A stretch of 64,000 bases of DNA from Flavobacteriales bacterium (lineage in GTDB: Bacteria > Bacteroidota > Bacteroidia > Flavobacteriales_F > PHOS-HE28), in contig JACJZJ010000002.1 in assembly GCA_020635675.1 (NCBI GenBank), positions 806,001 to 870,000 on the forward strand, written 5' to 3'. This document shows, in pieces, positions 34,634 through 42,840 of the stretch. The notes under the pieces are model-generated. The model did not search any database, had not been told where the DNA came from, and worked only from the letters and a program-made list of their open reading frames with translations. A program made the position numbers and the translations under genes. How positions within the stretch are numbered: position 1 is the first letter of the stretch; each line of letters starts with the position of its first letter.

Positions 34634-34810
34634 ATGACGAAGAAGGACAAGATAGCCTTCATCAAGAGCAGCAAGCGCAAGACGCACGTGTACAGCGACC
34701 TGCATAGGTATTCGGATCAGCAATTGAACGACCTCATCCGCGAGATCGTGCAAGGTCTGATACGGGAAAGCGAGATCATCGCGAACGCCTATATCAACGG
34801 GTATCGCTAG
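34634..34810 (+). CDS. 58-residue small protein
   Basis: The frame starting MTKKDKIAFIKSSKRKTHVY encodes 58 residues: a basic N-terminus followed by an amphipathic helix (DQQLNDLIREIVQGLIRESE). There is no signal peptide. The third-codon-position composition matches a real gene. A 15-bp hairpin lies 40 bp downstream. It may be related in style to the 45-residue protein just upstream. No function recognised. Confidence 0.6.
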   Translation: MTKKDKIAFIKSSKRKTHVYSDLHRYSDQQLNDLIREIVQGLIRESEIIANAYINGYR

Positions 34811-34850
34811 CAGGTGAACTGCGCAGGCCGCTCGAAGGCTGGAGCGACAG

Positions 34851-34886
34851 GTAACAGGGCCCGGACGATGTTCCGGGCCTTGTTAC
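34851..34886. terminator. hairpin, terminator-like
   Basis: GTAACAGGGCCCGGA pairs with TCCGGGCCTTGTTAC with one mismatch. It lies between the 58-residue gene (plus) and a possible minus-strand small gene ending at 34883, so it could terminate both. Confidence 0.6.
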
Positions 34887-35089
34887 TTCCTGCCGTCGGC
34901 GCCCAGGCCAGGGTTGAGGCCGAACCCATGGATCGGACCGGCCGTGGCATAGTTCATCAAGGGGCTTTGTTCCAGCGGTCGGCCCTCTCCGATCCGATAT
35001 TCCGGGAAAGTGTTCAGGTCCGCGCAGAAACAGCGCAGGTCCCCACGAACACCCGGCCGCGACCCGATGTGCGCCACCCTGGCGCGCAC
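34883..35089 (-). CDS. possible 68-residue protein (doubtful)
   Basis: A minus-strand frame with GTG start encodes 68 residues including CADLNTFPEYRIGEGRPLEQ. The codons are strongly G/C in third position, as in real genes here, and a purine-rich AAGGAGAGG lies 11 nt before the GTG. The frame is open for ten more codons upstream without a better start. The hairpin at 34851-34886 is placed correctly to terminate it. It may be a small gene or a decayed remnant; no homologue is recognised. Confidence 0.3.
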   Translation of the reverse strand: MRARVAHIGSRPGVRGDLRCFCADLNTFPEYRIGEGRPLEQSPLMNYATAGPIHGFGLNPGLGADGRK

Positions 35090-35476
35090 CTTGACGGCAA
35101 CCTCTCCTTGGGTGCATTGTTATGTAGAGATCTTTCACGGGATGTCGCCCGTCGGAACACCGTTGAAAGGGCCGGTGAACGGGGTGGGTCGCGGTCAAGG
35201 AAGGGACCAGGATGTCCGCCTGGTCCTAATTCAATGCGACCGGGAGGGTTCAGGTGCAGCCAGGATCCATGAAAGGCGCAGAGTGGCCTTTTTCTGAATG
35301 CGCTTTGGGATCGTTGCGGGGAGTGCTGACCGCGCAGGACCAAATGACGCATCGGCCGGTATTCGGAGTGCCCGCCCGCCATGACCGCCACCCGGTGGCT
35401 TTCCGATCCTCGGTCGGACCTTTCCCCAGGTGCCGGCGCGCCATGGGTTACATTCACGGGGCTAAAACCACTGCAC
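35090..35476. other. intergenic region with hairpins
   Basis: About 390 bp without a convincing gene. It contains a hairpin GGACCAGG / CCTGGTCC at 35204-35226 and a terminator-like stem AAAGGC / GCCTTTTTCT at 35272-35295, suggesting that a short transcript may end there. Near its end is TACATTCA (around 35451), a weak -10 match ahead of the Omp28-like gene. Confidence 0.5.
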
Positions 35477-37534
35477 ATGAAGAAGTTCGCTATGCTCCTC
35501 GGTCTTGTCCCATTCACCATGGCAGGGCAGTCATTGGTGTATCCCTATGCCCAGAACAGGACCGCGCTCCTTGAGGATTTCACCGGGATCCATTGCGGCT
35601 ATTGCCCAGAAGGCCATGCGATCGCTGCATCGCTCGAGGCGGCGGACCCGGAGCGGGTCGTCGTGGTCGGGGTCCATGCGGGGATCTATGCTGTGCCGAA
35701 TACAGGTGAACCGGATTTCCGCACCACTGAAGGTACCACCTTGGACGATCATTTTGCGATCAGCGGCTACCCCGCGGGTGTTATCAATAGACGCCAATAC
35801 GGTGGGAGCTATGAACAAGGCCGCGGTGCCTGGGAGACCGACGTTCATCAAGCCCTCGACCTGACCTCTCCGGTGAATCTCGGGCTGTCCAGCTCGTTCA
35901 ATGCAGGCACACGTGATCTGACCGTGAACGTGGAACTCCTGTACACAGCGAACAGTCCGGGCGGCAATGACTACATCAGCGTGCTGCTGAAGGAGGACCA
36001 TATCATCGGCTGGCAGACGGACTATGCGAACGGCAACCACCCGAACTACGATCATACCAATGTATTGAGGGCCTACATGACCGATGTATGGGGCGATGAA
36101 GTGACGACCACCACGGCGGGAACGAGCGTCACGCGCACGTACACCTACACTGTGCCCCTGGACTTCGATGTCAGCAACTGCAAGGTGGTGGCCTTCGTCA
36201 GCGAATACCAGAACGAGGTCTATCAGGCCCGAGAGGTGCCGGCCGATGGTGGTACGACACTGGTGGTGGGTGATCTCGTTAGCAACGGTCCCGTGTATGC
36301 GGCCGGAGGGGCGGGGACGAACACCGATCTGAACGGGAGCCTTCAGAACCTTCTGGGCTCCAATGCGGACTACCTGGTGGATCTGAGCAGCACCAATGCG
36401 CCGGGCGACTGGTCCGGGAGCTTCACCATTCTCGGGAGCACGTATTCCTCCGCCACCACCGTGACGTTGAACAACGGATCGACCGAACCGATCACCGTCA
36501 CCATCACCCCTGGCGGCACCCCCGCCATCGCCGACTACACGTTGTCCGTCTCATCGGTGAACGATCCGAACGCGCCCATCCTCACAAAGGGTTATCATAT
36601 CATCAGCGGTATCACGGACCTGGTCGTAAGCAATCCGCAAGCGGAGCCCTACGAACCGCTCTATAACGACGCGCTCGCCACCGTGAACGAGAATGGACGT
36701 GGTAGCTCATCCCGAGCGACCTTCATCGGGTTCGGGGAGAACAATGCCCTGACCGACGTGATCAATGTCTATATGAACGTGGGTTGGACATTCCCCAGCC
36801 TGACGGACGACATGGTCGCCGTACTCGCGGACCATCTCGATCATGGGGGCAACATGATGATCGCCGGACAGGACATCGGCTGGGACCAGAGCGGGGACCC
36901 GAACGCTTATGGCACTCCGAATACACAGGCGTTCTACCAGAACTACATGCATGCCCAGTTCGTGGCCGATGGCAGCACGGCCAATAGTTCAGTGGACTTC
37001 GTGGATGCGGATGCGGTCTTCGGTGGGTTGACCACCTCCTCGATCAACACCGTCTACGGTGCCACGGCCGTGTATCCTGAGGAGATCACACCGATCTCTC
37101 CGGCGACCGCGATCTTCAACTACAACGGGAACGCCAACAAGATCGGTGGGCTGCGTGCCTTGACCGGGAACAAGGTGGTCTATTTCGGCGTGGCGCCGGA
37201 ACAGATGACGAACGCCCAAGTGGGTGCACAGATGGTCAGCCTGAGCCACGATTGGTTCTACAACGGATTGAGCGTGGAGGAGTTCGATGCGGCGTTCCAA
37301 GGAACACCGTATCCCGTTCCGGCAAGTACGGACCTCTATCTTCCGCTGACCCGGGAGGCCCGTGGTGCTGTGATCGAGGTACTCGATGCCCTGGGTCGGG
37401 TTGTCATGGTCCAGCGTGCGGGGGAAGGTCTGGTCCACCTGGACGTGCGTGGTCTGACGCCGGGAACGTACGCGATGCGCATCGTGGCCGTGGACGGGCG
37501 TGCGACAGCGCGCACCTTCAACGTGGCGCGCTGA
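35477..37534 (+). CDS. Omp28-like secreted protein with T9SS signal
   Basis: A 685-residue exported protein. I start at MKKFAMLLGLVPFTMAGQ, a clear signal peptide. Residues 30-200 resemble the Omp28 domain, a thioredoxin-like fold with CGYC in LLEDFTGIHCGYCPEGHAIA. This is followed by strand-rich regions and a putative PEGA/T9SS-type middle (TYTVPLDFDVSNCKVVAFV). Residues 430-620 form a ThuA/GATase-like segment (VLADHLDHGGNMMIAGQDIG). The C-terminal T9SS type A domain starts at about YPVPASTDLYLPL. The CxxC pair suggests a surface redox or thiol role. Confidence 0.88.
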   Translation: MKKFAMLLGLVPFTMAGQSLVYPYAQNRTALLEDFTGIHCGYCPEGHAIAASLEAADPERVVVVGVHAGIYAVPNTGEPDFRTTEGTTLDDHFAISGYPAGVINRRQYGGSYEQGRGAWETDVHQALDLTSPVNLGLSSSFNAGTRDLTVNVELLYTANSPGGNDYISVLLKEDHIIGWQTDYANGNHPNYDHTNVLRAYMTDVWGDEVTTTTAGTSVTRTYTYTVPLDFDVSNCKVVAFVSEYQNEVYQAREVPADGGTTLVVGDLVSNGPVYAAGGAGTNTDLNGSLQNLLGSNADYLVDLSSTNAPGDWSGSFTILGSTYSSATTVTLNNGSTEPITVTITPGGTPAIADYTLSVSSVNDPNAPILTKGYHIISGITDLVVSNPQAEPYEPLYNDALATVNENGRGSSSRATFIGFGENNALTDVINVYMNVGWTFPSLTDDMVAVLADHLDHGGNMMIAGQDIGWDQSGDPNAYGTPNTQAFYQNYMHAQFVADGSTANSSVDFVDADAVFGGLTTSSINTVYGATAVYPEEITPISPATAIFNYNGNANKIGGLRALTGNKVVYFGVAPEQMTNAQVGAQMVSLSHDWFYNGLSVEEFDAAFQGTPYPVPASTDLYLPLTREARGAVIEVLDALGRVVMVQRAGEGLVHLDVRGLTPGTYAMRIVAVDGRATARTFNVAR

Positions 37535-37550
37535 TCGGATGCATGTGAGC

Positions 37551-37583
37551 AGGAGGGCCCGCCGAAGCGGGCCCTCCTTTTTT
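37551..37583 (+). terminator. intrinsic terminator
   Basis: GGAGGGCCCGC CGAA GCGGGCCCTCC followed by six T is a textbook rho-independent terminator for the T9SS protein gene. Confidence 0.92.
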
Positions 37584-37606
37584 GGAGGCACTTACCTTGG
37601 CCACGC

Positions 37607-38500
37607 ATGGCGCAGGCACTTTACCATCATCACTTCTGTATGGAAAAGCAGGGTGGGTTCCGCTTGCAGGACCATCCGACGGACATGCCTGTGGAGTTGG
37701 ACAAGAAGGAGCTGAAGGAAATGACGGCAAGGGATACGGAGAAGATCATCAAGCTCCAGGAGCGCATGTACGCGCAGGGCACGAATTCCGTGTTGCTCAT
37801 TTTCCAGGCGATGGATGCAGCCGGCAAGGACAGCTGCATCCGGCATGTGCTCAGTGGAGTGGATCCCGCGGGAACGCAGGTGTGGAGTTTCAAGGCGCCC
37901 AGCCTGGAAGAGCGCGCACATGACTTCCTGTGGAGGCACGCATGCGCACTTCCGGAGCGGGGGCGTATCGGCATCCACAACAGAAGCCACTATGAGGAAG
38001 TGCTTGTCGTCAAGGTCCATCCCGAATTCGTTCTTGCGCAGAACCTGCCTGGGATCGTTGATCTGGAAGACGTAACGCCCCAGTTCTGGCAACTGCGGTA
38101 TGAGGCCATCCGCAACTTCGAATCTCATCTGGCAATTCAGGGTACGGTGATCATGAAGTTCCTTCTGCACGTGTCGAAGAAGGTCCAGAAGGATCGCTTC
38201 CTGGAGCGCATCGATGACCCCGAGAAGAATTGGAAGTTCAGCATGGGGGATGTGAGGGAGCGCGCCCATTGGGATGACTACATGAAAGCCTACGAGGAGG
38301 CGATCGATGCGACCGCCGCTCCGTATGCACCCTGGTACATCGTGCCGGCGGATGAGCAGTGGGAGAGCCGTGCGATCGTGGCGCGTTTGGTCCGGGAACG
38401 ATTGGAAAGGATGGATCCGCGTATCCCGGAAGCGTCATCGGGCAAGGTCGAGGAATTGCAGAGTGCGCGGAAGGTCCTGATGTCCGAGCCATCGGGGTAG
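37607..38500 (+). CDS. polyphosphate kinase 2 family protein
   Basis: A 297-residue PPK2 enzyme, which transfers phosphate between polyphosphate and nucleotides. Walker A is AMDAAGKDS at about residue 67, and the lid/Walker B region is RGRIGIHNRSHYEEVLVVKV. Usually this motif reads GIFNRSHYEDV, so Phe to His is a visible change. The length and the DPAGTQVWSFKAPSLEE segment place it in the single-domain class I/III-like group. The nucleotide preference (ADP, AMP) cannot be told. A TACCTTGG box ends 6 nt before the ATG. Confidence 0.92.
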   Translation: MAQALYHHHFCMEKQGGFRLQDHPTDMPVELDKKELKEMTARDTEKIIKLQERMYAQGTNSVLLIFQAMDAAGKDSCIRHVLSGVDPAGTQVWSFKAPSLEERAHDFLWRHACALPERGRIGIHNRSHYEEVLVVKVHPEFVLAQNLPGIVDLEDVTPQFWQLRYEAIRNFESHLAIQGTVIMKFLLHVSKKVQKDRFLERIDDPEKNWKFSMGDVRERAHWDDYMKAYEEAIDATAAPYAPWYIVPADEQWESRAIVARLVRERLERMDPRIPEASSGKVEELQSARKVLMSEPSG

Positions 38501-38530
38501 GGAAGAAGGAACCCAACGTAGATTTAGCGC

Positions 38531-40312
38531 ATGAGGCAGCAAGTGACGAAGCGATGGAGGATGAAGGAACTGCCGGACCAGGAGGTGGTCGCGGCCCTCA
38601 TCTCGGACAAGTGTCCCACACCCCTGGCCATCCTCCTGGCGCAGCGGGGGATCACCACCCCACGGGAGGCCGCGAGGTTCTATCGACCCGGATTGGACGA
38701 CCTGCACGACCCGTTCCTCATGGCCGGTATGCAGCAAGCCGTCGAACGGATCGAGCGCGCGCTCGGCGATGGCGAGCGCATCATGGTCTATGGTGACTAT
38801 GACGTGGACGGGACCACGGCGGTGGCACTGGTCCATTCCCTGCTGTCCCGTTTCACCGGTGAACTCACCTTCTACATCCCCGATCGGTATGCCGAGGGAT
38901 ACGGGATCTCCCACCAAGGCATCGATCACGCGAAGCGGGACGGGGTGGGTCTGATCATCGCGCTGGATTGTGGGATAAAGGCGATCGACAAAGTGCGCTA
39001 TGCGGAAGAGCTCGGCATCGATATGATCATCTGTGATCACCACCGGCCAGGGGACGAGCTTCCGCCGGCGGTCGCGGTGCTCGACCCGAAACGGAACGAT
39101 TGTTCCTATCCCTTCAAGGAGCTCAGTGGTTGCGGGATCGGCTTCAAGCTGGTGCAGGGACTCGCCCAACGCAATGGGATCCCCTTCGTGGAGTTGGAAC
39201 CGCTGCTCGATCTGGTGGCGGTGAGCACCGCGTGCGACATCGTGCCGGTCGTGGGTGAGAACCGGGTATTGATGCACTTCGGGTTGAAGCGCCTCAACAC
39301 GGATCCAAGGCCGGGCATTCGGGTGATGCTGGAAGTGGGCAATGTCAAACGTCGCATCGGGGTCACAGAACTGGTATTCATCATCGGCCCTCGGATCAAT
39401 GCCGCTGGAAGGATAGAGCATGGACGGCAGGCCGTGGAGATGCTGTTGGCACATGACGAGGCACAGGCCGCCCAGATCGGCGTCCGCATCGACAAGAACA
39501 ACGCCACCCGCCAGGACCTGGACAAGGAGACCACGCGCCAGGCGCTTGAGATGATCGACAGGGACGCTTCCCTGGGCGAGGCCTGGAGCACCGTACTGTA
39601 TGATCCGGACTGGCACAAGGGAGTGATCGGGATCGTGGCCTCCCGGCTGATCGAAACCCATTACAGGCCGACCATCGTGCTGACCGAAAGCAATGGCAAG
39701 GCGGCGGGCTCGGCGCGTTCGGTCAAGGGCTTCGATGTGTACGAGGCCATCAGCGCATGCAGCGACCTGCTCGAGCAGTTCGGTGGGCACACCTATGCCG
39801 CAGGTCTCACGATGCCTTTGGAGAACGTGGATGCGTTCCGGACCAGGTTCGAACGCATCGTGCGCGATACGCTGGAAGAACACCAACGTGTGCCGGAAGA
39901 GGATGTGGATGTGGAGGTGCCGTTGGAACGATTGTCCCCCGAATTCCTGCGGGCGGTGGAACACATGGCCCCCTTCGGACCAGGCAACATGCGCCCCGTT
40001 CTCCTCACGCGAGGCGTCGTGGAGACCGGACAGGCGCGCATCGTGGGTGGCGATCATCTGAAGCTGGCGATCTGCGACCCCGCGGACCGGCGGCGGCGAT
40101 TCGATGCCATCGCCTTCCGCCAGGGCGACAAACTCGACCTGGTCCGGTCCGGGCATCCTTTCAGCCTGATCTATGCCTTGGAGGAGAACGAATGGAACGG
40201 CCGTCGCACGATGCAACTGAACGTAAAGGATATCAAGGTGGGCACGACGGACCTCCTGGTCAATGAGGCCCGCACCGGATCAATGGACCTGGACCGGGCG
40301 TCGGTAGAATGA
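38531..40312 (+). CDS. recJ: single-stranded-DNA-specific exonuclease RecJ
   Basis: A 593-residue 5'-3' single-strand exonuclease for recombination and mismatch repair. The DHH-phosphoesterase motifs are intact: YGDYDVDGTTA near residue 86, the DHH in ICDHHRPGDELP near 170, and the DHHA1 GG-type motif in SCSDLLEQFGGHTYAAGLTM. The C-terminal OB domain (GDHLKLAICDP) is present. It is followed 8 bp later by tadA, so the two are likely co-transcribed. Confidence 0.97.
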   Translation: MRQQVTKRWRMKELPDQEVVAALISDKCPTPLAILLAQRGITTPREAARFYRPGLDDLHDPFLMAGMQQAVERIERALGDGERIMVYGDYDVDGTTAVALVHSLLSRFTGELTFYIPDRYAEGYGISHQGIDHAKRDGVGLIIALDCGIKAIDKVRYAEELGIDMIICDHHRPGDELPPAVAVLDPKRNDCSYPFKELSGCGIGFKLVQGLAQRNGIPFVELEPLLDLVAVSTACDIVPVVGENRVLMHFGLKRLNTDPRPGIRVMLEVGNVKRRIGVTELVFIIGPRINAAGRIEHGRQAVEMLLAHDEAQAAQIGVRIDKNNATRQDLDKETTRQALEMIDRDASLGEAWSTVLYDPDWHKGVIGIVASRLIETHYRPTIVLTESNGKAAGSARSVKGFDVYEAISACSDLLEQFGGHTYAAGLTMPLENVDAFRTRFERIVRDTLEEHQRVPEEDVDVEVPLERLSPEFLRAVEHMAPFGPGNMRPVLLTRGVVETGQARIVGGDHLKLAICDPADRRRRFDAIAFRQGDKLDLVRSGHPFSLIYALEENEWNGRRTMQLNVKDIKVGTTDLLVNEARTGSMDLDRASVE

Positions 40313-40319
40313 GCGGCCC

Positions 40320-40784
40320 ATGGTGCAGGATGGCAGGATCACGGACCCGGGGGACGAGCACTTCATGCGCCAGGCGCTGCGGGAGGCGGAACAGGCGTTC
40401 TCGGCCGACGAAGTGCCCGTGGGGGCCGTGGTGGTCAGCGCCGGGCAGATCGTGGCTCGTGCTCGCAACCTCACCGAACGATTGAACGACGTGACCGCAC
40501 ATGCCGAGATGCAGGCGATCACCGCGGCGGCCGATCACCTCGGCGGCAAGTATCTGGACCAATGCACGCTTTATGTGACGGTGGAGCCCTGCGTAATGTG
40601 CGCCGGTGCGCTGCGTTGGGCACAGCTGGGTCGGCTGGTGTTCGGAGCCTTCGATGAGAAGCAGGGCTATCGCCGCATCGGTGGACGCCTGTTGCATCCG
40701 AAGACCCAGGTGGTCGGGGGCATCCTGGAGCCCGAGTGCGCCGATCTGATGAAGGCGTTCTTTCGCAGGAAACGGGCGCTCTGA
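40320..40784 (+). CDS. tadA: tRNA-specific adenosine deaminase
   Basis: It deaminates A34 to inosine in the tRNA anticodon wobble position. The protein is 154 residues with zinc-binding HAE in VTAHAEMQAIT and PCxxC in VEPCVMCAGALRW. The Glu in HAE is the proton shuttle. The start MVQDGRITDPGDEHFM is used because the family begins close before the FMRQAL helix. It lies 8 bp after recJ. Confidence 0.96.
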   Translation: MVQDGRITDPGDEHFMRQALREAEQAFSADEVPVGAVVVSAGQIVARARNLTERLNDVTAHAEMQAITAAADHLGGKYLDQCTLYVTVEPCVMCAGALRWAQLGRLVFGAFDEKQGYRRIGGRLLHPKTQVVGGILEPECADLMKAFFRRKRAL

Positions 40785-40832
40785 TGAGGCCGGTCCCGAG
40801 CCGCGTGCGACGTTGACACCCGCATGGCACCT

Positions 40833-40840
40833 TATTTTTG
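40833..40840 (+). promoter_or_regulatory. putative promoter of the bacilliredoxin gene
   Basis: TATTTTTG (perfect TAnnTTTG) lies 17 nt after a TTG at 40813-40815 and 57 nt before the ATG at 40898. Confidence 0.55.
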
Positions 40841-40897
40841 TACCCGCCCCTGCCGACCGATGGCCAGAGGGCACATGAACTGAAACCCGAACACCCG

Positions 40898-41308
40898 ATG
40901 TATCCTCCCGAGCTCGTAGCTCCGATGAAGACCGACCTGACGACGGTCGGCTTTGAAGAACTCCATACACCCGAACAAGTGGACAAGGCCTTCGCGAAGC
41001 CTGGTACCGTCCTTTGCATGGTGAACAGTGTCTGTGGCTGTGCGGCAGGGGCGGCCAGGCCCGGTGTGAAGATGAGCCTGCAAAGTGGAAAACGTCCCGA
41101 CCATCTGGTGACCGTATTCGCCGGTGTGGATACGGATGCCACAAATCAGGCCCGCAAGCACTTCCTGCCCTATCCACCAAGCAGCCCTAGTGTGGCGCTG
41201 TTCAGGGGCGGCAAGTTGGTTCATTTCCTGGAGCGCCATCATATCGAAGGCCGCACCGCGGATATGATCGCCGAGAACCTGCAGATGGCCTACGAGGAGT
41301 TCTGCTGA
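40898..41308 (+). CDS. BrxA/BrxB-family bacilliredoxin (YphP/YqiW)
   Basis: A 136-residue thioredoxin-like protein that in Bacillus removes bacillithiol from proteins. The start MYPPELVAPMKTDLTTVGF and the active motif CGC in VNSVCGCAAG (about residues 46-48) are diagnostic. In Bacteroidota the family is common whether or not bacillithiol has been shown, so the thiol partner is unknown. It is monocistronic, with a promoter box upstream and a strong terminator downstream. Confidence 0.94.
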   Translation: MYPPELVAPMKTDLTTVGFEELHTPEQVDKAFAKPGTVLCMVNSVCGCAAGAARPGVKMSLQSGKRPDHLVTVFAGVDTDATNQARKHFLPYPPSSPSVALFRGGKLVHFLERHHIEGRTADMIAENLQMAYEEFC

Positions 41309-41328
41309 ACATTCCCGCATCGAACGAG

Positions 41329-41356
41329 AAAGCCCCGCCGATCGGCGGGGCTTTTT
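41329..41356. terminator. intrinsic terminator
   Basis: AAAGCCCCGCCG AT CGGCGGGGCTTTTT is a perfect stem with flanking A- and T-runs and serves both the bacilliredoxin gene and gdhA, which converge here. Confidence 0.92.
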
Positions 41357-41375
41357 CATTGTTCGTCGGAGTGTC

Positions 41376-42752
41376 TCACACCACGCCCTGGTCCAGCATG
41401 GAATCAGCCACTTTGACGAAGCCGGCGATATTCGCACCTTTCACGTAGTTCACCACGCCCTTGCTATCGCGGCCGTATTGTACGCATGCTGCATGGATGT
41501 CCTTCATGATATGGTGAAGGCGTTGGTCCACTTCTTCGCGCGTCCAGCTCAGTCGGAGACTGTTCTGGCTCATCTCCAGTCCGCTGGTGGCCACACCGCC
41601 GGCGTTGCTGGCCTTGCCCGGGGCGAAGATCACCTTGCTGTGCAGGAAGGTCTCCACGGCTTCGGGCGTGCTGGGCATGTTGGCCCCTTCGGCCACGCAC
41701 CGGACCCCCTTCTTGATCAGGTCCTTTGCGTTCTTCCCGTCCAGTTCGTTCTGCGTGGCGCAGGGTAGCGCGACCTCCACCTTCGGCATAACGTCCCACA
41801 CGCGCGCTCCGCGCACGAACTTGGCATCCTTGTACTTCCGGGCATATTCCTCGATGCGACCTCGCTTCACGTTCTTCAGGTCCATCAGGAAGTCGAGCTT
41901 TTTCGCGTCGATCCCGTTGGGGTCATAGATAGCGCCGCTGCTGTCGCTGGCGGTCACCACGCGTGCGCCGAGCTGCGTGGCCTTTTCGATGGCAAATTGC
42001 GCGACGTTGCCACTTCCGCTGACCGCCACGGTCTTTCCATGGATCGTGTCCTTCACCCGGTTCAGCATCTCTTCGGCGAAATAGACGCAGCCGTACCCGG
42101 TGGCCTCAGGGCGGATCAGCGACCCTCCCCAGGTGCGGCCCTTCCCGGTCAGCACCCCCGTGAATTCGTTGGCCAAACGCTTGTATTGGCCGAAGAGGAA
42201 TCCGATCTCGCGGCCGCCCACACCGATGTCACCGGCGGGTACGTCCGTATCTGCGCCGATGTGGCGGAAAAGCTCCGTCATGAAGCTCTGGCAGAAGCGC
42301 ATCACTTCACCGTCGCTTTTCCCCTTGGGGTCGAAATCGCTGCCTCCTTTGCCGCCACCCATGGGAAGTGTGGTAAGGCTGTTCTTGAAGATCTGCTCGA
42401 AGCCCAGGAACTTCAGGATGCTGAGGTTGACACTGGGGTGGAAGCGGAGACCGCCCTTGTATGGGCCGATGGCACTGTTGAACTCGACACGGAAACCCCG
42501 GTTGACCTGCACTTCACCCTTGTCATCGACCCAGGGCACCCGGAAGATGATGGTGCGCTCGGGTTCAACGATGCGCTCAAGCACCCTGGACCGTGTGTAT
42601 TTGGGCTTGCCCTCCGTGTAGGGGATCACCGTTTCCGCCACCTCATGCACGGCCTGAAGGAACTCGGGTTCGTTCGGGTTGCGTGCGGATACCATGTTCA
42701 TGAACGCGTCCACCTTCTTCTTGGCCGAGGCGGACAGGGTCGTGGTTGCCAT
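41376..42752 (-). CDS. gdhA: NADP-type glutamate dehydrogenase
   Basis: It interconverts glutamate and 2-oxoglutarate plus ammonia. The protein is 458 residues, the length of the hexameric NADP(H)-dependent bacterial form. Visible features are the catalytic-lysine region PMGGGKGGSDFDPKGKSD, PAGDIGVGGREIGFLFGQYK, and the dinucleotide fold with AVSGSGNVAQFAIEKA. The start MATTTLSASAKKK is normal, and a TAnnTTCG box lies 28 nt upstream (42781-42788). It runs convergent to the bacilliredoxin gene. Confidence 0.97.
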   Translation of the reverse strand: MATTTLSASAKKKVDAFMNMVSARNPNEPEFLQAVHEVAETVIPYTEGKPKYTRSRVLERIVEPERTIIFRVPWVDDKGEVQVNRGFRVEFNSAIGPYKGGLRFHPSVNLSILKFLGFEQIFKNSLTTLPMGGGKGGSDFDPKGKSDGEVMRFCQSFMTELFRHIGADTDVPAGDIGVGGREIGFLFGQYKRLANEFTGVLTGKGRTWGGSLIRPEATGYGCVYFAEEMLNRVKDTIHGKTVAVSGSGNVAQFAIEKATQLGARVVTASDSSGAIYDPNGIDAKKLDFLMDLKNVKRGRIEEYARKYKDAKFVRGARVWDVMPKVEVALPCATQNELDGKNAKDLIKKGVRCVAEGANMPSTPEAVETFLHSKVIFAPGKASNAGGVATSGLEMSQNSLRLSWTREEVDQRLHHIMKDIHAACVQYGRDSKGVVNYVKGANIAGFVKVADSMLDQGVV

Positions 42753-42840
42753 CGCGTGGATGTTTGTTGGAAATTGGGCGCGAAGGTAGGAGGTCGAACG
42801 ATCGTACGGAGGGCCAGGGCCTGCCCGATGCGCACGACGG

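Noticed and set aside
34814..35272. A 152-codon plus-strand frame in the udk-Omp28 gap
   Set aside because: It is Arg-, Pro- and Gly-rich with no structure, runs through a terminator hairpin, and competes with a more coding-like minus-strand frame.
38435..40216. A 593-codon open frame antisense to recJ
   Set aside because: It mirrors recJ almost end to end; recJ carries intact DHH motifs and the mirror frame has no domain.
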